Positions 1 through 9,256 are shown, counted from the first letter of the stretch. The stretch is 64,000 nt of DNA from an uncultured Chlorobiaceae bacterium (GCA_903882665.1 CAIRXW010000047.1:62001-126000); one strand, 5' to 3'. A program made the numbers and translations. The notes: a model not told the origin generated them from the sequence alone.

Positions 1-915
1 TTCATGAGCAGAGATGATCGTGAACGCCGCGCCGTCATCAACACCATTGGCCCCTTCTGGGATGGCAACGAAATGTGGCTCATAAGCGCAGGCGGTGCCA
101 TGTTTGCCGTCTTCCCGAAATGGTACGCCACGCTCTTCAGCGGTTTTTATCTTATGCTTATTCTCATGCTTGTGGCACTGATCTTCCGTGGTGTCGCCTT
201 CGAGTTCCGCAGCAAGCACGAGAGCCCGGCATGGCGCAACTTCTGGGACTGGAGCATTTTCGGAGGAAGCGCCATACCCGCACTGCTTTGGGGAATTGCC
301 ATCGCTAATTTCATGAGAGGCGTTCCCATTGACAGCTCCATGAACGCAACCGGAGGATTGCTCAATCTGCTGAATCCCTACGCACTGCTCTGCGGAGTAA
401 CCTCATTGTTGATCTTCAGCCTTCACGGAGCCATCTTTCTTGCACTGAAAACCACTGCCGCACTCAAGGAAAAAGCAATGAGTTTGGCCAGAAAGCTCTG
501 GGCTCCCGCAACACTCCTCTGCATCATTTTCATGGCATGCACCGTCACCGAAACCGATCTTTACCTCCGCCTCGGCATCAATCCGGGGACAGTGCCGGTT
601 TTCAGTGTTCTGGCCCTCGTCTCGGTAATCTTCATGCTGCAAAAAAATGCTGCCGGATGGGCTTTTGCCATGACCACTGTCGCCATAGCTTTTTCGACCA
701 TCACCATCTTCATGGGTCTCTACCCGAGAGTGCTTGTTTCAAGCCTCAACCCGGCATGGAGCCTCACCATCTATAATTCCTCATCATCCCTCTACTCCCT
801 CGGCATCATGTCCATCGTCGCCATGATTTTTATTCCGATAATCATGATTTACCAGGGATGGAGCTACTGGGTTTTCCGCCAGAGAGTGACGGTTGATTCA
901 GAACTTGAATACTGA
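1..915 (+). CDS. cydB: cytochrome bd oxidase subunit II (partial, 5' end outside window)
   Basis: Subunit II of the quinol-oxidising cytochrome bd oxygen reductase, an inner-membrane protein partnering CydA. The frame is open from base 1, and the first transmembrane helix of CydB is missing, so the true start lies before the window; 304 residues are visible. The GPFWDGNEMW motif near visible residue 18, followed by multiple hydrophobic helices and a short cytoplasmic tail (WVFRQRV), is typical of CydB. The stop is TGA at 913-915. CydA should lie upstream. The ABC exporter cydDC needed for bd assembly is in the same window, 13.5 kb downstream. The family call is secure; only the 5' end is unknown. 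Confidence 0.93.
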   Translation, partial: FMSRDDRERRAVINTIGPFWDGNEMWLISAGGAMFAVFPKWYATLFSGFYLMLILMLVALIFRGVAFEFRSKHESPAWRNFWDWSIFGGSAIPALLWGIAIANFMRGVPIDSSMNATGGLLNLLNPYALLCGVTSLLIFSLHGAIFLALKTTAALKEKAMSLARKLWAPATLLCIIFMACTVTETDLYLRLGINPGTVPVFSVLALVSVIFMLQKNAAGWAFAMTTVAIAFSTITIFMGLYPRVLVSSLNPAWSLTIYNSSSSLYSLGIMSIVAMIFIPIIMIYQGWSYWVFRQRVTVDSELEY

Positions 916-1117
916 TAAACAATGAAAAATGGGGACGTAACAATTGACAATCAAAATCAGCAAATAATCTACTGTCAGAGATTTTATTCGAGACAAGATT
1001 ACATGCTTTTCACTATATTTATGTCATAGCAGTCCAAGGCGGCTTATTTGTTCATGATCCCAACTGCCGTCTGGCATTCTCTGTTTTTTTTCCTTAAAAA
1101 ATGATCTGGAGGAAGGC

Positions 1118-2509
1118 ATGAGCGAAGCAGGGTACAATTACAAAATAGTCCGCGGTTTTGCCTTTTCAGCACTCTTCTGGCTTGTCATTGGTCTGGTGGT
1201 TGGGCTTTGGATGGCTGTTGAAATGTTCTATCCGGCACTGAATCTTGCCCCATGGCTCAGCTTCGGACGTCTTCGTGTCGTGCATACCAACGGGCTGGGG
1301 CTCGGGTTTTCACTCGCAGCCATTTTTTCGACATCATACTATATCCTGCAACGGCTTAACAGGGTAGCGCTCCCCTTTCCCCGCCTTGCCCAAGCTCATC
1401 TTTACCTTTTCAATACGGCAATAGCCCTGGCGGCTCTGAGCCTCTTTGCAGGAATGAATACCACAAAGGAGTATGCCGAACTTGAATGGCCTCTCGATAT
1501 CGGTGTCGTGATCATGTGGGTCATGTTTGCCATCAATGTCTTTGGTACACTGATCAAACGCCAGGAAAAACAGATGTACATCTCGCTCTGGTACATCATA
1601 GCCATGACCGTGGCCATTGCCATACTCTATATCGTCAACAACCTTGAGATTCCCGTCAATCTCTTCAAGTCCTACTCCATCTATGCTGGAGCAAACGATG
1701 CCAATGTCGAGTGGTGGTACGGTCACAACATCGTAGGCTTCATCTTTACGGTACCGATACTGGCTATGTTCTACTATTTCCTTCCAAAAGCAACAGGACT
1801 TCCCATCTACAGCCACCGTCTCTCCATCGTCTCTTTCTGGGCACTGAACTTTGCCTACCTCTGGACAGGAGCACACCACCTCATGCTGACCCCCCTGCCG
1901 GAATGGATTCAGACGGTTGCCATGGGTTTCAGCATCTTTCTGATTGCCCCATCATGGGGTTCGGTGATTAACGGTTATTACACGCTTCAGGGAAACTGGG
2001 ATCAGATGCGCAGCAATTATCTGGTCAAATTCTTCATTGCCGGCATCACCTTTTACGGACTCCAGACCATTCAGGGACCGCTTCAGGGACTGCGAACCCT
2101 AAACGCCTTCTTTCACTATACCGACTGGGTTGTCGGTCATGTACACATGGGCACCATGGGATGGGTTACGATGGTCGTTGCGGCATCATTCTACTACATG
2201 ATTCCGCATATTACCAATAGAGAGCTCTACAGCATCAAGCTTGCCAACATACAGTTCTGGCTGACACTGTTCGGTCAGGTGATATGGACCGTCGCCATGT
2301 GGATTGCAGGCATCCAGCAGGGTGCCATGTGGAAAGCCACCAACCCCGACGGCTCGCTGATGTACAATTTTCTTGATACTGTCGCATCTCTCTACCCATA
2401 CTACAAACTGCGGTTTGCGGCAGGGCTTATCTTCTTTATCGGCATACTGATTTTTGTCTGGAATCTTGTCATGACGGTCAGGAAACAACCAGGCACAACT
2501 GAAGCATAA
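1118..2509 (+). CDS. ccoN: cbb3-type cytochrome c oxidase subunit I
   Basis: Catalytic heme-copper subunit of the high-affinity cbb3 oxygen reductase, in the inner membrane. At 463 residues it is close to the usual CcoN size. Visible ligand motifs are VVHTNG (His56, low-spin heme side), WYGHN (His203) and AHH (253-254), which are CuB-type, and GHVHMG (His341 and His343, heme ligands). A strong GGAGG (1108-1112) sits 5 bases before the ATG. It is the first gene of the cco cluster, and a 202-base gap after cydB leaves room for its own promoter. A TTGACA at 944-949 is present, but its partner -10 is poor, so I do not call a promoter. Confidence 0.96.
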   Translation: MSEAGYNYKIVRGFAFSALFWLVIGLVVGLWMAVEMFYPALNLAPWLSFGRLRVVHTNGLGLGFSLAAIFSTSYYILQRLNRVALPFPRLAQAHLYLFNTAIALAALSLFAGMNTTKEYAELEWPLDIGVVIMWVMFAINVFGTLIKRQEKQMYISLWYIIAMTVAIAILYIVNNLEIPVNLFKSYSIYAGANDANVEWWYGHNIVGFIFTVPILAMFYYFLPKATGLPIYSHRLSIVSFWALNFAYLWTGAHHLMLTPLPEWIQTVAMGFSIFLIAPSWGSVINGYYTLQGNWDQMRSNYLVKFFIAGITFYGLQTIQGPLQGLRTLNAFFHYTDWVVGHVHMGTMGWVTMVVAASFYYMIPHITNRELYSIKLANIQFWLTLFGQVIWTVAMWIAGIQQGAMWKATNPDGSLMYNFLDTVASLYPYYKLRFAAGLIFFIGILIFVWNLVMTVRKQPGTTEA

Positions 2510-2538
2510 CCGACACCTAACCATCAGGAGCTGCAATC

Positions 2539-3210
2539 ATGGGTATCACTTCAAAACCGGTTGTTTTTGCTGTTCTTTCAGCCGCTGTCATCCTGATCGG
2601 CACCACGGCAACTGTCTTTATTCCTCTTTTCATGCCGTCAACGCAGCCGGGAAGCGCTTTTATAAAACCCTATACAGCGGTTGAACAGGAGGGGCGCGAC
2701 ATCTACATGCGTGAGGGATGCAACAACTGCCACAGCCAGACCGTGCGACCACTGAGAACCGAGGTGCTTCGGTACGGTGAATACTCAAAACCGGAAGAGT
2801 TCGCCTACGACAGACCCTTCCTCTGGGGTTCCCGGCGCACCGGGCCTGATTTGAACAGGGTTGGAGGAAAGTATCCCGACTCCTGGCACTACACCCATTT
2901 GATGAGCCCTCAAGGCATGTTTGAAAAATCCAACATGCCACCTTACGCCTGGCTTGCAAAGAACAAGCTCGATACCGGCTACTCTTACAAAAAGACATCA
3001 GTCCTTGGGTATGGCTATTCGGAAAGCGATGTCGAGCAGCAGATCAGCCAATACAAGGCAACCGTGACCGATGGCGCCTATCCCTCAAAAGCAAGCCGAG
3101 ACAAGGTAACACCGCCGGAACTGCGCAAGGAACTCACCGAGATGGATGCGCTGATTGCATACCTGCAGAAACTGGGACGGGATGTCAAACAAATGGAGGC
3201 CAGAAAATGA
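2539..3210 (+). CDS. ccoO: cbb3-type cytochrome c oxidase subunit II (mono-heme c)
   Basis: Membrane-anchored monoheme cytochrome c subunit that passes electrons to CcoN. It has one N-terminal hydrophobic helix (about residues 8-30) and the CNNCH heme site at Cys61-Cys64-His65, followed by SQTVRPL, a CcoO hallmark. Its 223 residues are typical of the family. AGGAG at 2526-2530 precedes the ATG by 8 bases. It begins 29 bases after ccoN, and its stop overlaps the ATG of ccoQ (ATGA), indicating coupled translation. Confidence 0.95.
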   Translation: MGITSKPVVFAVLSAAVILIGTTATVFIPLFMPSTQPGSAFIKPYTAVEQEGRDIYMREGCNNCHSQTVRPLRTEVLRYGEYSKPEEFAYDRPFLWGSRRTGPDLNRVGGKYPDSWHYTHLMSPQGMFEKSNMPPYAWLAKNKLDTGYSYKKTSVLGYGYSESDVEQQISQYKATVTDGAYPSKASRDKVTPPELRKELTEMDALIAYLQKLGRDVKQMEARK

Positions 3211-3350
3211 CCTTTTCCGGTTTAGCATACTTCCTCTTTACGCTGCTTCTCGCCATCGTTATGGGAGGAATAACTGTTTATTACTACAATCCAAAGCGAA
3301 AAGAGAAGGTTGAGGAGCCAAAGCGTCGAATGCTTGATGATGAGCAATGA
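3207..3350 (+). CDS. ccoQ: small CcoQ-like cbb3 oxidase subunit
   Basis: A 47-residue single-helix protein encoded between ccoO and ccoP, the place and size expected for CcoQ/FixQ, which stabilises the cbb3 complex. It reads as one hydrophobic helix (about residues 5-27, ending VYYYNPK) followed by a charged tail ending RRMLDDEQ. Its ATG overlaps the ccoO stop by four bases, and its stop lies just before the start of ccoP. The tail RRMLDD resembles the YRMLDD end of CcoS in the same window. Sequence identity to known CcoQ is weak for such short proteins, so the call rests mainly on position and topology. Confidence 0.8.
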   Translation: MTFSGLAYFLFTLLLAIVMGGITVYYYNPKRKEKVEEPKRRMLDDEQ

Positions 3351-3379
3351 ATAACCGAATCCGCCAAAAGGAGAGCTCT

Positions 3380-3841
3380 ATGTATGAAACCGAAGAACCC
3401 CGGGATGGCCATAACAAAATCCCCAAAGGGTGGCTGCTGTTTTTTTTCGGGGGAATTATTTTTCTGATCGGCTATATCGTCTCCTATACCCCGGCCATTT
3501 CCGGCTGGTCGTTCTACAAGGAGTATGACAAGGAGATGGCGTTAGCGGCCAAAAGTGAGAAACCCGCTGTCGTAAAAGAGTATTCCGGCGACAAGGAGGC
3601 CATTGAAGAGGGCAAGGAAATTTTTGCAAACACCTGTGCACCATGCCACAATGCTGATGCAACAGGCAATATCGGTCCCAATCTGACCGCCCCCAAACTC
3701 AAATACGGCTCAACCCGTAACGATCTCTACGAAACAATTACCAAAGGCCGCTCCGGCGGGATGCCCTCATTCCTTCCGCAGATCGGCGCAGAGAAAATCA
3801 GCAAGGTGATAGCCTTTCTGGAAACCCTGAGAAAAAAATAA
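3380..3841 (+). CDS. ccoP: cbb3 oxidase subunit III, short single-heme form
   Basis: Cytochrome c subunit of the cbb3 complex, 153 residues from the ATG at 3380. I prefer this start because AAAGGAGAG (3367-3374) precedes it with good spacing; an upstream in-frame ATG at 3347 would add 11 residues. An N-terminal helix (about residues 18-38) is followed by a periplasmic cytochrome c domain with one CAPCH site (Cys86, Cys89, His90) and a GGMPSF methionine-ligand motif near the C-terminus. Canonical CcoP is about 300 residues with two CxxCH sites, so one heme domain is absent. It could be described as a separate membrane cytochrome c, but its position makes it the CcoP equivalent. Confidence 0.85.
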   Translation: MYETEEPRDGHNKIPKGWLLFFFGGIIFLIGYIVSYTPAISGWSFYKEYDKEMALAAKSEKPAVVKEYSGDKEAIEEGKEIFANTCAPCHNADATGNIGPNLTAPKLKYGSTRNDLYETITKGRSGGMPSFLPQIGAEKISKVIAFLETLRKK

Positions 3842-3868
3842 TTTCCACCAATTCCGGAGTATGCCATT

Positions 3869-4972
3869 GTGTGGAGAAAAAAGAGAAGAATCGTTGAAAT
3901 CCTGCAGGCCGCCATCGTAACCGGCCTGCCGTTTGTGGCCATAAACGGCGAAAGTGCGCTCCGGTTCGACATCTCTACCCTCAAACTTCATCTTTTCGGA
4001 TCGGTTATATGGATGCGGGAATTTTATCTTATTCTTGCCGCATCTCTTTTTTTCCTGCTCTTCATTGCCTTTGTTACCATCATCTTCGGCAGAATCTGGT
4101 GTGGCTGGTTCTGTCCCCAGACCGTCCTGCTTGACCTGAATGAAAGCATCGCCGGAGTTACTAAAAAAAAACACCGTAAAACCTGGCAGAAACTCACCCT
4201 GATCCCGCTCTCCGCCCTGGTGTCGATAACCATGATCTGGTACTTCATCCCGCCTGCAGAGACATTCAGAAGCCTGTTTGTTGCGCCAACCATCACCGCT
4301 TTTTTTCTTGTTCTCTGGCTGCTGGTCTACCTTGAACTAGCCTTTCCCGGAAGAGGATTCTGCATATCAATCTGCCCCTACGCCATGCTGCAGAATCTCC
4401 TGTTCGACAAGGATACCCTTGTTATCGAGTATGATGTTTCACGGGATGCTACCTGCATGAGATGCGATGCATGCGTCAAGGTCTGCCCTGTCGGCATCGA
4501 CATCAAAAACGGGTTAAGCTCCGCCTGCATTGCCTGCGCCGAATGTATCGACGCCTGCCGGAGTATGACGGCAAAGAGAGGGATGCTCCCCTTCCCGAAC
4601 TACAAAGGGCGGGTGCTGCGCCCGAAAACATTTTGGTTCGGTGGCGCAACAGCTATTGCTGCCATCGCCCTTGTTTTACTGCTCTGGAGCCGTCCAGCGG
4701 TTGATTTTCTTGTCATTCGGGACAACGCTGCACTGCCACCTGGCCTGAACCGTTACTCCTTCATCATTCATAACAACGGCGGCGAAAAACTGGCGCTTGA
4801 ACTCTCCTCCTCAGACCAGGTGACCCTTATCGGCGAGCATACCCTTCTGTTGCAGCCATTTTCAGCCATTCATGGAAGTATTCTGGTAAAATCGACCGGC
4901 AAACTGGAGCATCTCCATCTCAGAATTTCCGGTAACGGCATTTCAATCAACAGGGAAACCGGTTTTTTATGA
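3869..4972 (+). CDS. ccoG: cytochrome c oxidase accessory protein CcoG/FixG
   Basis: Polyferredoxin-like membrane protein of cbb3 assembly, proposed to reduce copper for the oxidase. GTG start with GGAG at 3856-3859. Transmembrane helices lie in the N-terminal half, with the CGWFCPQT motif after the second. Two 4Fe-4S clusters are indicated by C196-x2-C-x2-C-x3-CP and C220-x2-C-x2-C-x3-C. Another helix near residue 255 leads to a periplasmic Ig-like FixG C-terminal domain. At 367 residues it is shorter than many FixG (about 450-480), mainly at the termini. The stop overlaps the ATG of ccoH by four bases. Confidence 0.94.
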   Translation: MWRKKRRIVEILQAAIVTGLPFVAINGESALRFDISTLKLHLFGSVIWMREFYLILAASLFFLLFIAFVTIIFGRIWCGWFCPQTVLLDLNESIAGVTKKKHRKTWQKLTLIPLSALVSITMIWYFIPPAETFRSLFVAPTITAFFLVLWLLVYLELAFPGRGFCISICPYAMLQNLLFDKDTLVIEYDVSRDATCMRCDACVKVCPVGIDIKNGLSSACIACAECIDACRSMTAKRGMLPFPNYKGRVLRPKTFWFGGATAIAAIALVLLLWSRPAVDFLVIRDNAALPPGLNRYSFIIHNNGGEKLALELSSSDQVTLIGEHTLLLQPFSAIHGSILVKSTGKLEHLHLRISGNGISINRETGFL

Positions 4973-5409
4973 AGCTCTTTTTCTACATCATGTACCCGCT
5001 TTTTTTCTTTGCAATGGGCTGCGGCATCTACGTGGCATTCAGGGATGCCGAAGGCCTTGTTGACAACAACTATTACGAAAACAGCACACGCTATTTTCAG
5101 GCAAAAGCGAATGAGGAGAAACTCGGTATTGGAATAAGCAAACCTGATTCGCTGAAAAGAGGACATAACGTCATCCGTATCAAGGCAACAACTCACGGCA
5201 AACCGCTCGAAAATGCCACGCTATCTCTCTTCACAGGCAACCTCTCGACCACCGGTTACGACTCCACCATAACCATGAGGGAACTCTCTCCGGGAATCTA
5301 TCAGGCAACCGCCATCATTCCCTTCAAAGGGGTCTGGCTTGCAAGAGTTGACCTGCAACAGCAACAGCAACTCATCACAACAAAAAAATGGTTTTTCAAC
5401 GTACAATAG
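4969..5409 (+). CDS. ccoH: FixH/CcoH family cbb3 assembly protein
   Basis: 146-residue protein with one N-terminal membrane helix (about residues 3-22), then the DNNYYEN motif typical of FixH and a periplasmic beta-sandwich domain. FixH/CcoH assists cbb3 oxidase maturation together with CcoG, CcoI and CcoS. The start overlaps the ccoG stop (ATGA), and its own 3' end overlaps the next ORF by 22 bases, so translation of the block is probably coupled. Sequence identity within FixH is low in general; motif and operon position make the call firm. Confidence 0.9.
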   Translation: MKLFFYIMYPLFFFAMGCGIYVAFRDAEGLVDNNYYENSTRYFQAKANEEKLGIGISKPDSLKRGHNVIRIKATTHGKPLENATLSLFTGNLSTTGYDSTITMRELSPGIYQATAIIPFKGVWLARVDLQQQQQLITTKKWFFNVQ

Positions 5410-5807
5410 TTTCACTGGCGCTCTTCGCCTCCATGCTGATTTCAGGGAGCACACTCAGCGCAAACCCTGTGGATACCACTATCCATGAAAAAGCCTGCAC
5501 CATCACGTCAGGCAGCTATACCGTAACGCTGAATATTGATCCAAAGCCGGTCAAGCACATGAAAGAGCTCACCTTCAGCATGACGGTATCACCATGCGAC
5601 AAGCTGCCCGCCAGCCTGCTCCTTGACCTTTCAATGCCGGGAATGGCGATGGGCAAAAATCAGGTGACGCTTGTCAAAAAGAGCGCCTGCCTTTACGAAG
5701 GAAAAGGAATCATTGTCCGCTGCATGAGTGGCCGGACACTCTGGCAGGCAACTATTCTCTCTGATGAGCTGAACAATCCCGCCTTTACCTTCAATGTCAG
5801 GGAATAA
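5388..5807 (+). CDS. predicted exported protein between ccoH and ccoI
   Basis: 139 residues with a clear Sec signal peptide (MVFQRTIVSLALFASMLISG...LSA, about 24 residues) followed by a predicted beta-rich domain with four cysteines. The region SMPGMAMGKN resembles the methionine-rich segment of YtkA/FixH-like domains, so it may be a second FixH-type or copper-handling periplasmic protein. It overlaps ccoH by 22 bases and ccoI by 14, which strongly argues that it is real and co-translated. I do not recognise a named family with certainty. A role in copper delivery to the oxidase is inference from context and the Met/Cys content. Confidence 0.7.
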   Translation: MVFQRTIVSLALFASMLISGSTLSANPVDTTIHEKACTITSGSYTVTLNIDPKPVKHMKELTFSMTVSPCDKLPASLLLDLSMPGMAMGKNQVTLVKKSACLYEGKGIIVRCMSGRTLWQATILSDELNNPAFTFNVRE

Positions 5808-8220
5808 ACCGTCATCTCCCGAGAAAGTGCTGTGCGACCATTGCAGCCAGGAGACGATTAAAACCTCGGCCATTACCGCCTTCATTGACGGTAAAACAAG
5901 GTACTTCTGCTGCCATGGCTGCCTTGGTGTCTATGAACTCATCCACAGCAACTCGCTTGATGCCTTCTACAACCAGCGATGCGACTGGCAGCCCGGACCT
6001 CCGGCAACTGAGGTAAAACTTCAGGCCTCGGCCTTTAGCGACACCGTAACCATCAGCGGCAGCGAAAGCCGCATTGAGCTGCTGCTCTCAGGCATCAGGT
6101 GCGCCTCATGCGTCTGGCTCATCGAAAAGTTTCTGATGAAGCACGAAGGCCTCCTCTCGGCAAGGGTCAATTATGCCACCCACAAGGCAACCATCACCTG
6201 GACTACAGAAAAAATTACTCTCGATACCATCCTGAATGCCATCCTATCCATAGGCTACCTCCCCCATCCCTCCCGTCACAACAGCAGCGCTGAACTCTTT
6301 GCGCATGAAACACAGGAACTGCTCCTGCGCTTCGGCACCGCCGGATTTTTTTCCATGCAGCTCATGCTCTTCACCGCCGCGCTCTACGCCGGATTTTTCG
6401 AGGGAATGGAGGAACGCTACAAACTTGCCTTTCAGCTCATTTCGTGGGCACTGGCTACCCCGGTGCTCTTCTACTCCGGCTACCCCTTTCTCTCCAGCGC
6501 TTTCCATTCACTGAAGCGGTTGACGCTCAACATGGACGTCCTCGTCGCCCTCGGCTCGCTCTCCGCCTACTGCTACAGCATTGCCATGATCGTACTCGGA
6601 GGTGAAGTGTTTTTCGACACCGCCTCAATGATCATCACCTTCATCCTGCTTGGCCGTTTTCTCGAAGCGGGATCGCGCCTCAAGGCAGGCAACGCCATGG
6701 CCGAACTGGCTGAACTCCAGCCGCATGAGGCATTGCTCCTCTCCGAAAGCGGCGAAACAACCATGGTGCCCATCGCGTCCGTAATGGTCGGACACCTGAT
6801 AGAGGTTATCCCCGGCGACAGGATACCGCTTGACGGCAGGGTGGTTGAGGGTGAAGCGGAGGTGAACGAATCAATGCTGACAGGAGAGTCAAACCCGACG
6901 TTGAAAGAGCCCGGCAACGAGGTTTTTGCCGGAAGCTTTTCGATGAACGGACGGCTCAGCATCCGGGTCACCGGCAATGCTGGAAACACCCTGCTGGCGC
7001 GTATTATTAGCACGGTAGAGGAGGCACAGGCACGCAAGGCCCCAATTCAGGGGGTGGCCGACAAAACCGCAGGCTACTTCGTCCCTGCCACCATTATTCT
7101 CGCCTTCGCGACCTTTCTATATTGGAAACTAACTGGGGTCGGCACCGTCATCGCCCTGATGAACGCCGTCTCGGTGCTCGTCATCGCCTGTCCCTGCGCA
7201 CTTGGTCTGGCTACTCCGCTCGCTATTCTCGTCGGCACCACAGCCGCAGGCAAGAGAGGCATTCTTGTCAAGGGAGGCGATATTTTTGAGACCGTCTCAA
7301 AAACCACCACTGTCGTGCTCGACAAAACCGGCACCATCACCACCGGCAAACCCTCCATGACCGACAGTCACGACTACAGCCTCACTCCAACGTTTATGCA
7401 GCATATCGCCTCGCTCGAAGCCGCCTCGGAGCACCCCACCGGCCGCGCTATTGTGGCTGCATGGAAGGGAGAGCGACTGAGCGTAACGCAGTTCCGCGCA
7501 ACACCGGGCAGAGGAGTATCAGGAATAATCGAGGGAGAAATATGGCGGGCAGGATCGAGAGCCTTTACAGAAGAGCAGGGCGTTTCGATTGATAGTAAGC
7601 AGGGTGCTCACACCGCAGCCCTCGAAGCTGAAGGAAAAACCGTCGTGATGGTCGCCTGCGGCAGCAAGCTTGCCGGTATCATCGGCCTGATTGACGACCT
7701 GCGCGAGGACGCCCTTCCGCTGATAGCAGGGCTCCGCAAAAAAGGGCTCTCCCTGAAAATCCTTACCGGCGACAACCAGGGGGTGGCTAACTACATCGCC
7801 GCCAGATGCGGCATCACCGACGTTCAGGCCGGGCTCGGACCGCTTGAAAAAGCGGCAGTTATCCGTGCACTGAAAGCAAAGGGCGAGTGCGTCATGATGA
7901 TCGGCGACGGCATCAATGACGCCCCCGCATTGACCGAAGCCGACACCGGCGTCACCCTCGGCCATGCCTCCGGCATCGCCCTTGAAAGCGCCAGTGTTGC
8001 CATCCTGAACGATGATCTCCGCCTCATCAACACCCTGATGGAAAGCTCATCAAAATGTTTTTTGATCATCCGCCAGAACCTTCTCTGGGCCTTTTCGTAT
8101 AATCTCATAGCGCTGCCACTCGCCGTGTCGGGGATGCTGCACCCCATCATCTCCGCACTGCTCATGGTGACCAGCTCGCTTGTGGTGGTGAGCAACTCCT
8201 TGAGGCTGAAAAATATCTGA
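5794..8220 (+). CDS. ccoI: copper-translocating P1B-type ATPase CcoI/FixI
   Basis: Copper-transporting ATPase required for cbb3 oxidase assembly, 808 residues in the inner membrane. In order: an N-terminal cysteine-rich segment (CDHC...CCHGC, residues 9-45) characteristic of FixI; a heavy-metal-associated domain with CASC at about 104; membrane helices; the TGES actuator motif; the CPC metal site at about 466; the phosphorylation motif DKTGT at about 510; GDGINDAP at about 704; and C-terminal helices. It overlaps the preceding exported-protein gene by 14 bases. The family is certain; assignment to FixI rather than CopA follows from the N-terminal motif and the cluster. Confidence 0.95.
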   Translation: MSGNKPSSPEKVLCDHCSQETIKTSAITAFIDGKTRYFCCHGCLGVYELIHSNSLDAFYNQRCDWQPGPPATEVKLQASAFSDTVTISGSESRIELLLSGIRCASCVWLIEKFLMKHEGLLSARVNYATHKATITWTTEKITLDTILNAILSIGYLPHPSRHNSSAELFAHETQELLLRFGTAGFFSMQLMLFTAALYAGFFEGMEERYKLAFQLISWALATPVLFYSGYPFLSSAFHSLKRLTLNMDVLVALGSLSAYCYSIAMIVLGGEVFFDTASMIITFILLGRFLEAGSRLKAGNAMAELAELQPHEALLLSESGETTMVPIASVMVGHLIEVIPGDRIPLDGRVVEGEAEVNESMLTGESNPTLKEPGNEVFAGSFSMNGRLSIRVTGNAGNTLLARIISTVEEAQARKAPIQGVADKTAGYFVPATIILAFATFLYWKLTGVGTVIALMNAVSVLVIACPCALGLATPLAILVGTTAAGKRGILVKGGDIFETVSKTTTVVLDKTGTITTGKPSMTDSHDYSLTPTFMQHIASLEAASEHPTGRAIVAAWKGERLSVTQFRATPGRGVSGIIEGEIWRAGSRAFTEEQGVSIDSKQGAHTAALEAEGKTVVMVACGSKLAGIIGLIDDLREDALPLIAGLRKKGLSLKILTGDNQGVANYIAARCGITDVQAGLGPLEKAAVIRALKAKGECVMMIGDGINDAPALTEADTGVTLGHASGIALESASVAILNDDLRLINTLMESSSKCFLIIRQNLLWAFSYNLIALPLAVSGMLHPIISALLMVTSSLVVVSNSLRLKNI

Positions 8221-8390
8221 CAAAATAGTCCAGCGGTCGCGCTCCACAGCAATTGATTCCGTAACAAGGCACCAAGGAGTCATACCTGTCTAACCCGGGA
8301 TTACAGAACGACTTTTCATCATCGCACACTCGAAACGCTTGCGACAATTATGAAAGATAACCTGACCAATAAACTGATTGAGTAACCATC

Positions 8391-8582
8391 ATGTACACAA
8401 CCTTTTACCTTATCGGCATCGGCCTCTTTATCGGTGTTGCCGCATGGTTCCTCTTCATCTGGGCCGTCAAAAGCGGCCAGTTCGATGACACCGAAGCGCC
8501 CAAATACCGGATGCTTGACGATGACGACGAGCCAGCAAAGCCCTTAAAATCGGCGAAGCCCGCAAAAAAAACAAGCCCATGA
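8391..8582 (+). CDS. ccoS: cbb3 oxidase maturation protein CcoS
   Basis: 63-residue protein with one N-terminal helix (residues 5-28) and an acidic/lysine-rich cytoplasmic tail. The FIWAVKSGQFDD segment is the CcoS signature. CcoS is needed for cofactor insertion into cbb3 oxidase. It starts 170 bases after ccoI; that gap shows no further gene. Its stop overlaps the ATG of the next gene (ATGA). Confidence 0.93.
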   Translation: MYTTFYLIGIGLFIGVAAWFLFIWAVKSGQFDDTEAPKYRMLDDDDEPAKPLKSAKPAKKTSP

Positions 8583-9256
8583 CTTTCGCTCCCCTCCTTG
8601 CCATGCTGCTCTCCGGACTTGCCGGAGGATTCGGCCACTGCATCAGCATGTGCGGGCCAGTGGTTGCCGCATTCACCGTCGGTGAAACCCGACAAGGAGT
8701 ACTCCACCATCTGCTCTTCAACCTCGGACGAATCACCACCTACACTATCCTTGGCGGAATGGCAGGTCTCTCAGGCTCATTCATTGTCCTTACAGCCTCC
8801 ATCGAGCAACTCCAGCATGCCATTATGATCATTACCGGACTCTCCATTATCATCATGGGGCTCTCCACCGCAAAGTGGCTGCCACTTCCCTCTCCAAAAA
8901 AGGGATGCAGCCCCGGCAACTCTCTCATGCAAAAGATCATGACGCTCTTCAAGGCCCCGCGCTCCATCGGCGCATACTACCCAATGGGCATCGTTCTCGG
9001 CTTTCTCCCCTGCGGCCTAACCTACACCGCCCTCCTCGCCGCCGCACGAGCCGCCATGGGTGCGGAGAATGCCTTTACCGGTATGCTCCTGGGAGCCCTG
9101 ATGATGATGCTCTTCGGCATCGGCACCGCCCCTGCGCTGATTCTTGTGGGGAAAGTGGTGAATAGTATCAGCAGGAGAATGCGTAAGTGGTTTTATCGGG
9201 TGGCCAGTGTGATTATGATTGCAACCGGGGTTTGGTTTCTGGTGGCGGGGTGGTGA
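8579..9256 (+). CDS. TauE/SafE-like (UreH-type) membrane protein of the cco cluster
   Basis: 225-residue polytopic membrane protein with about six helices and the GHCISMCGP motif near residues 20-28, typical of the sulfite exporter TauE/SafE (UreH-like/DsbD-like) family that often ends cco clusters. A second conserved half appears as GFLPCGLTY near residue 140. It overlaps ccoS by four bases. A role in metal or redox handling during oxidase assembly is inferred from the recurrent neighbourhood; the transported substrate cannot be read from sequence. Confidence 0.85.
   Translation: MTFAPLLAMLLSGLAGGFGHCISMCGPVVAAFTVGETRQGVLHHLLFNLGRITTYTILGGMAGLSGSFIVLTASIEQLQHAIMIITGLSIIIMGLSTAKWLPLPSPKKGCSPGNSLMQKIMTLFKAPRSIGAYYPMGIVLGFLPCGLTYTALLAAARAAMGAENAFTGMLLGALMMMLFGIGTAPALILVGKVVNSISRRMRKWFYRVASVIMIATGVWFLVAGW

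Noticed and set aside
916-1117. Sigma70 promoter or FNR-type box before ccoN
   Set aside because: TTGACA at 944-949 has only a poor -10 with short spacing, and the TTGA...TCAA match is too short for an FNR site.
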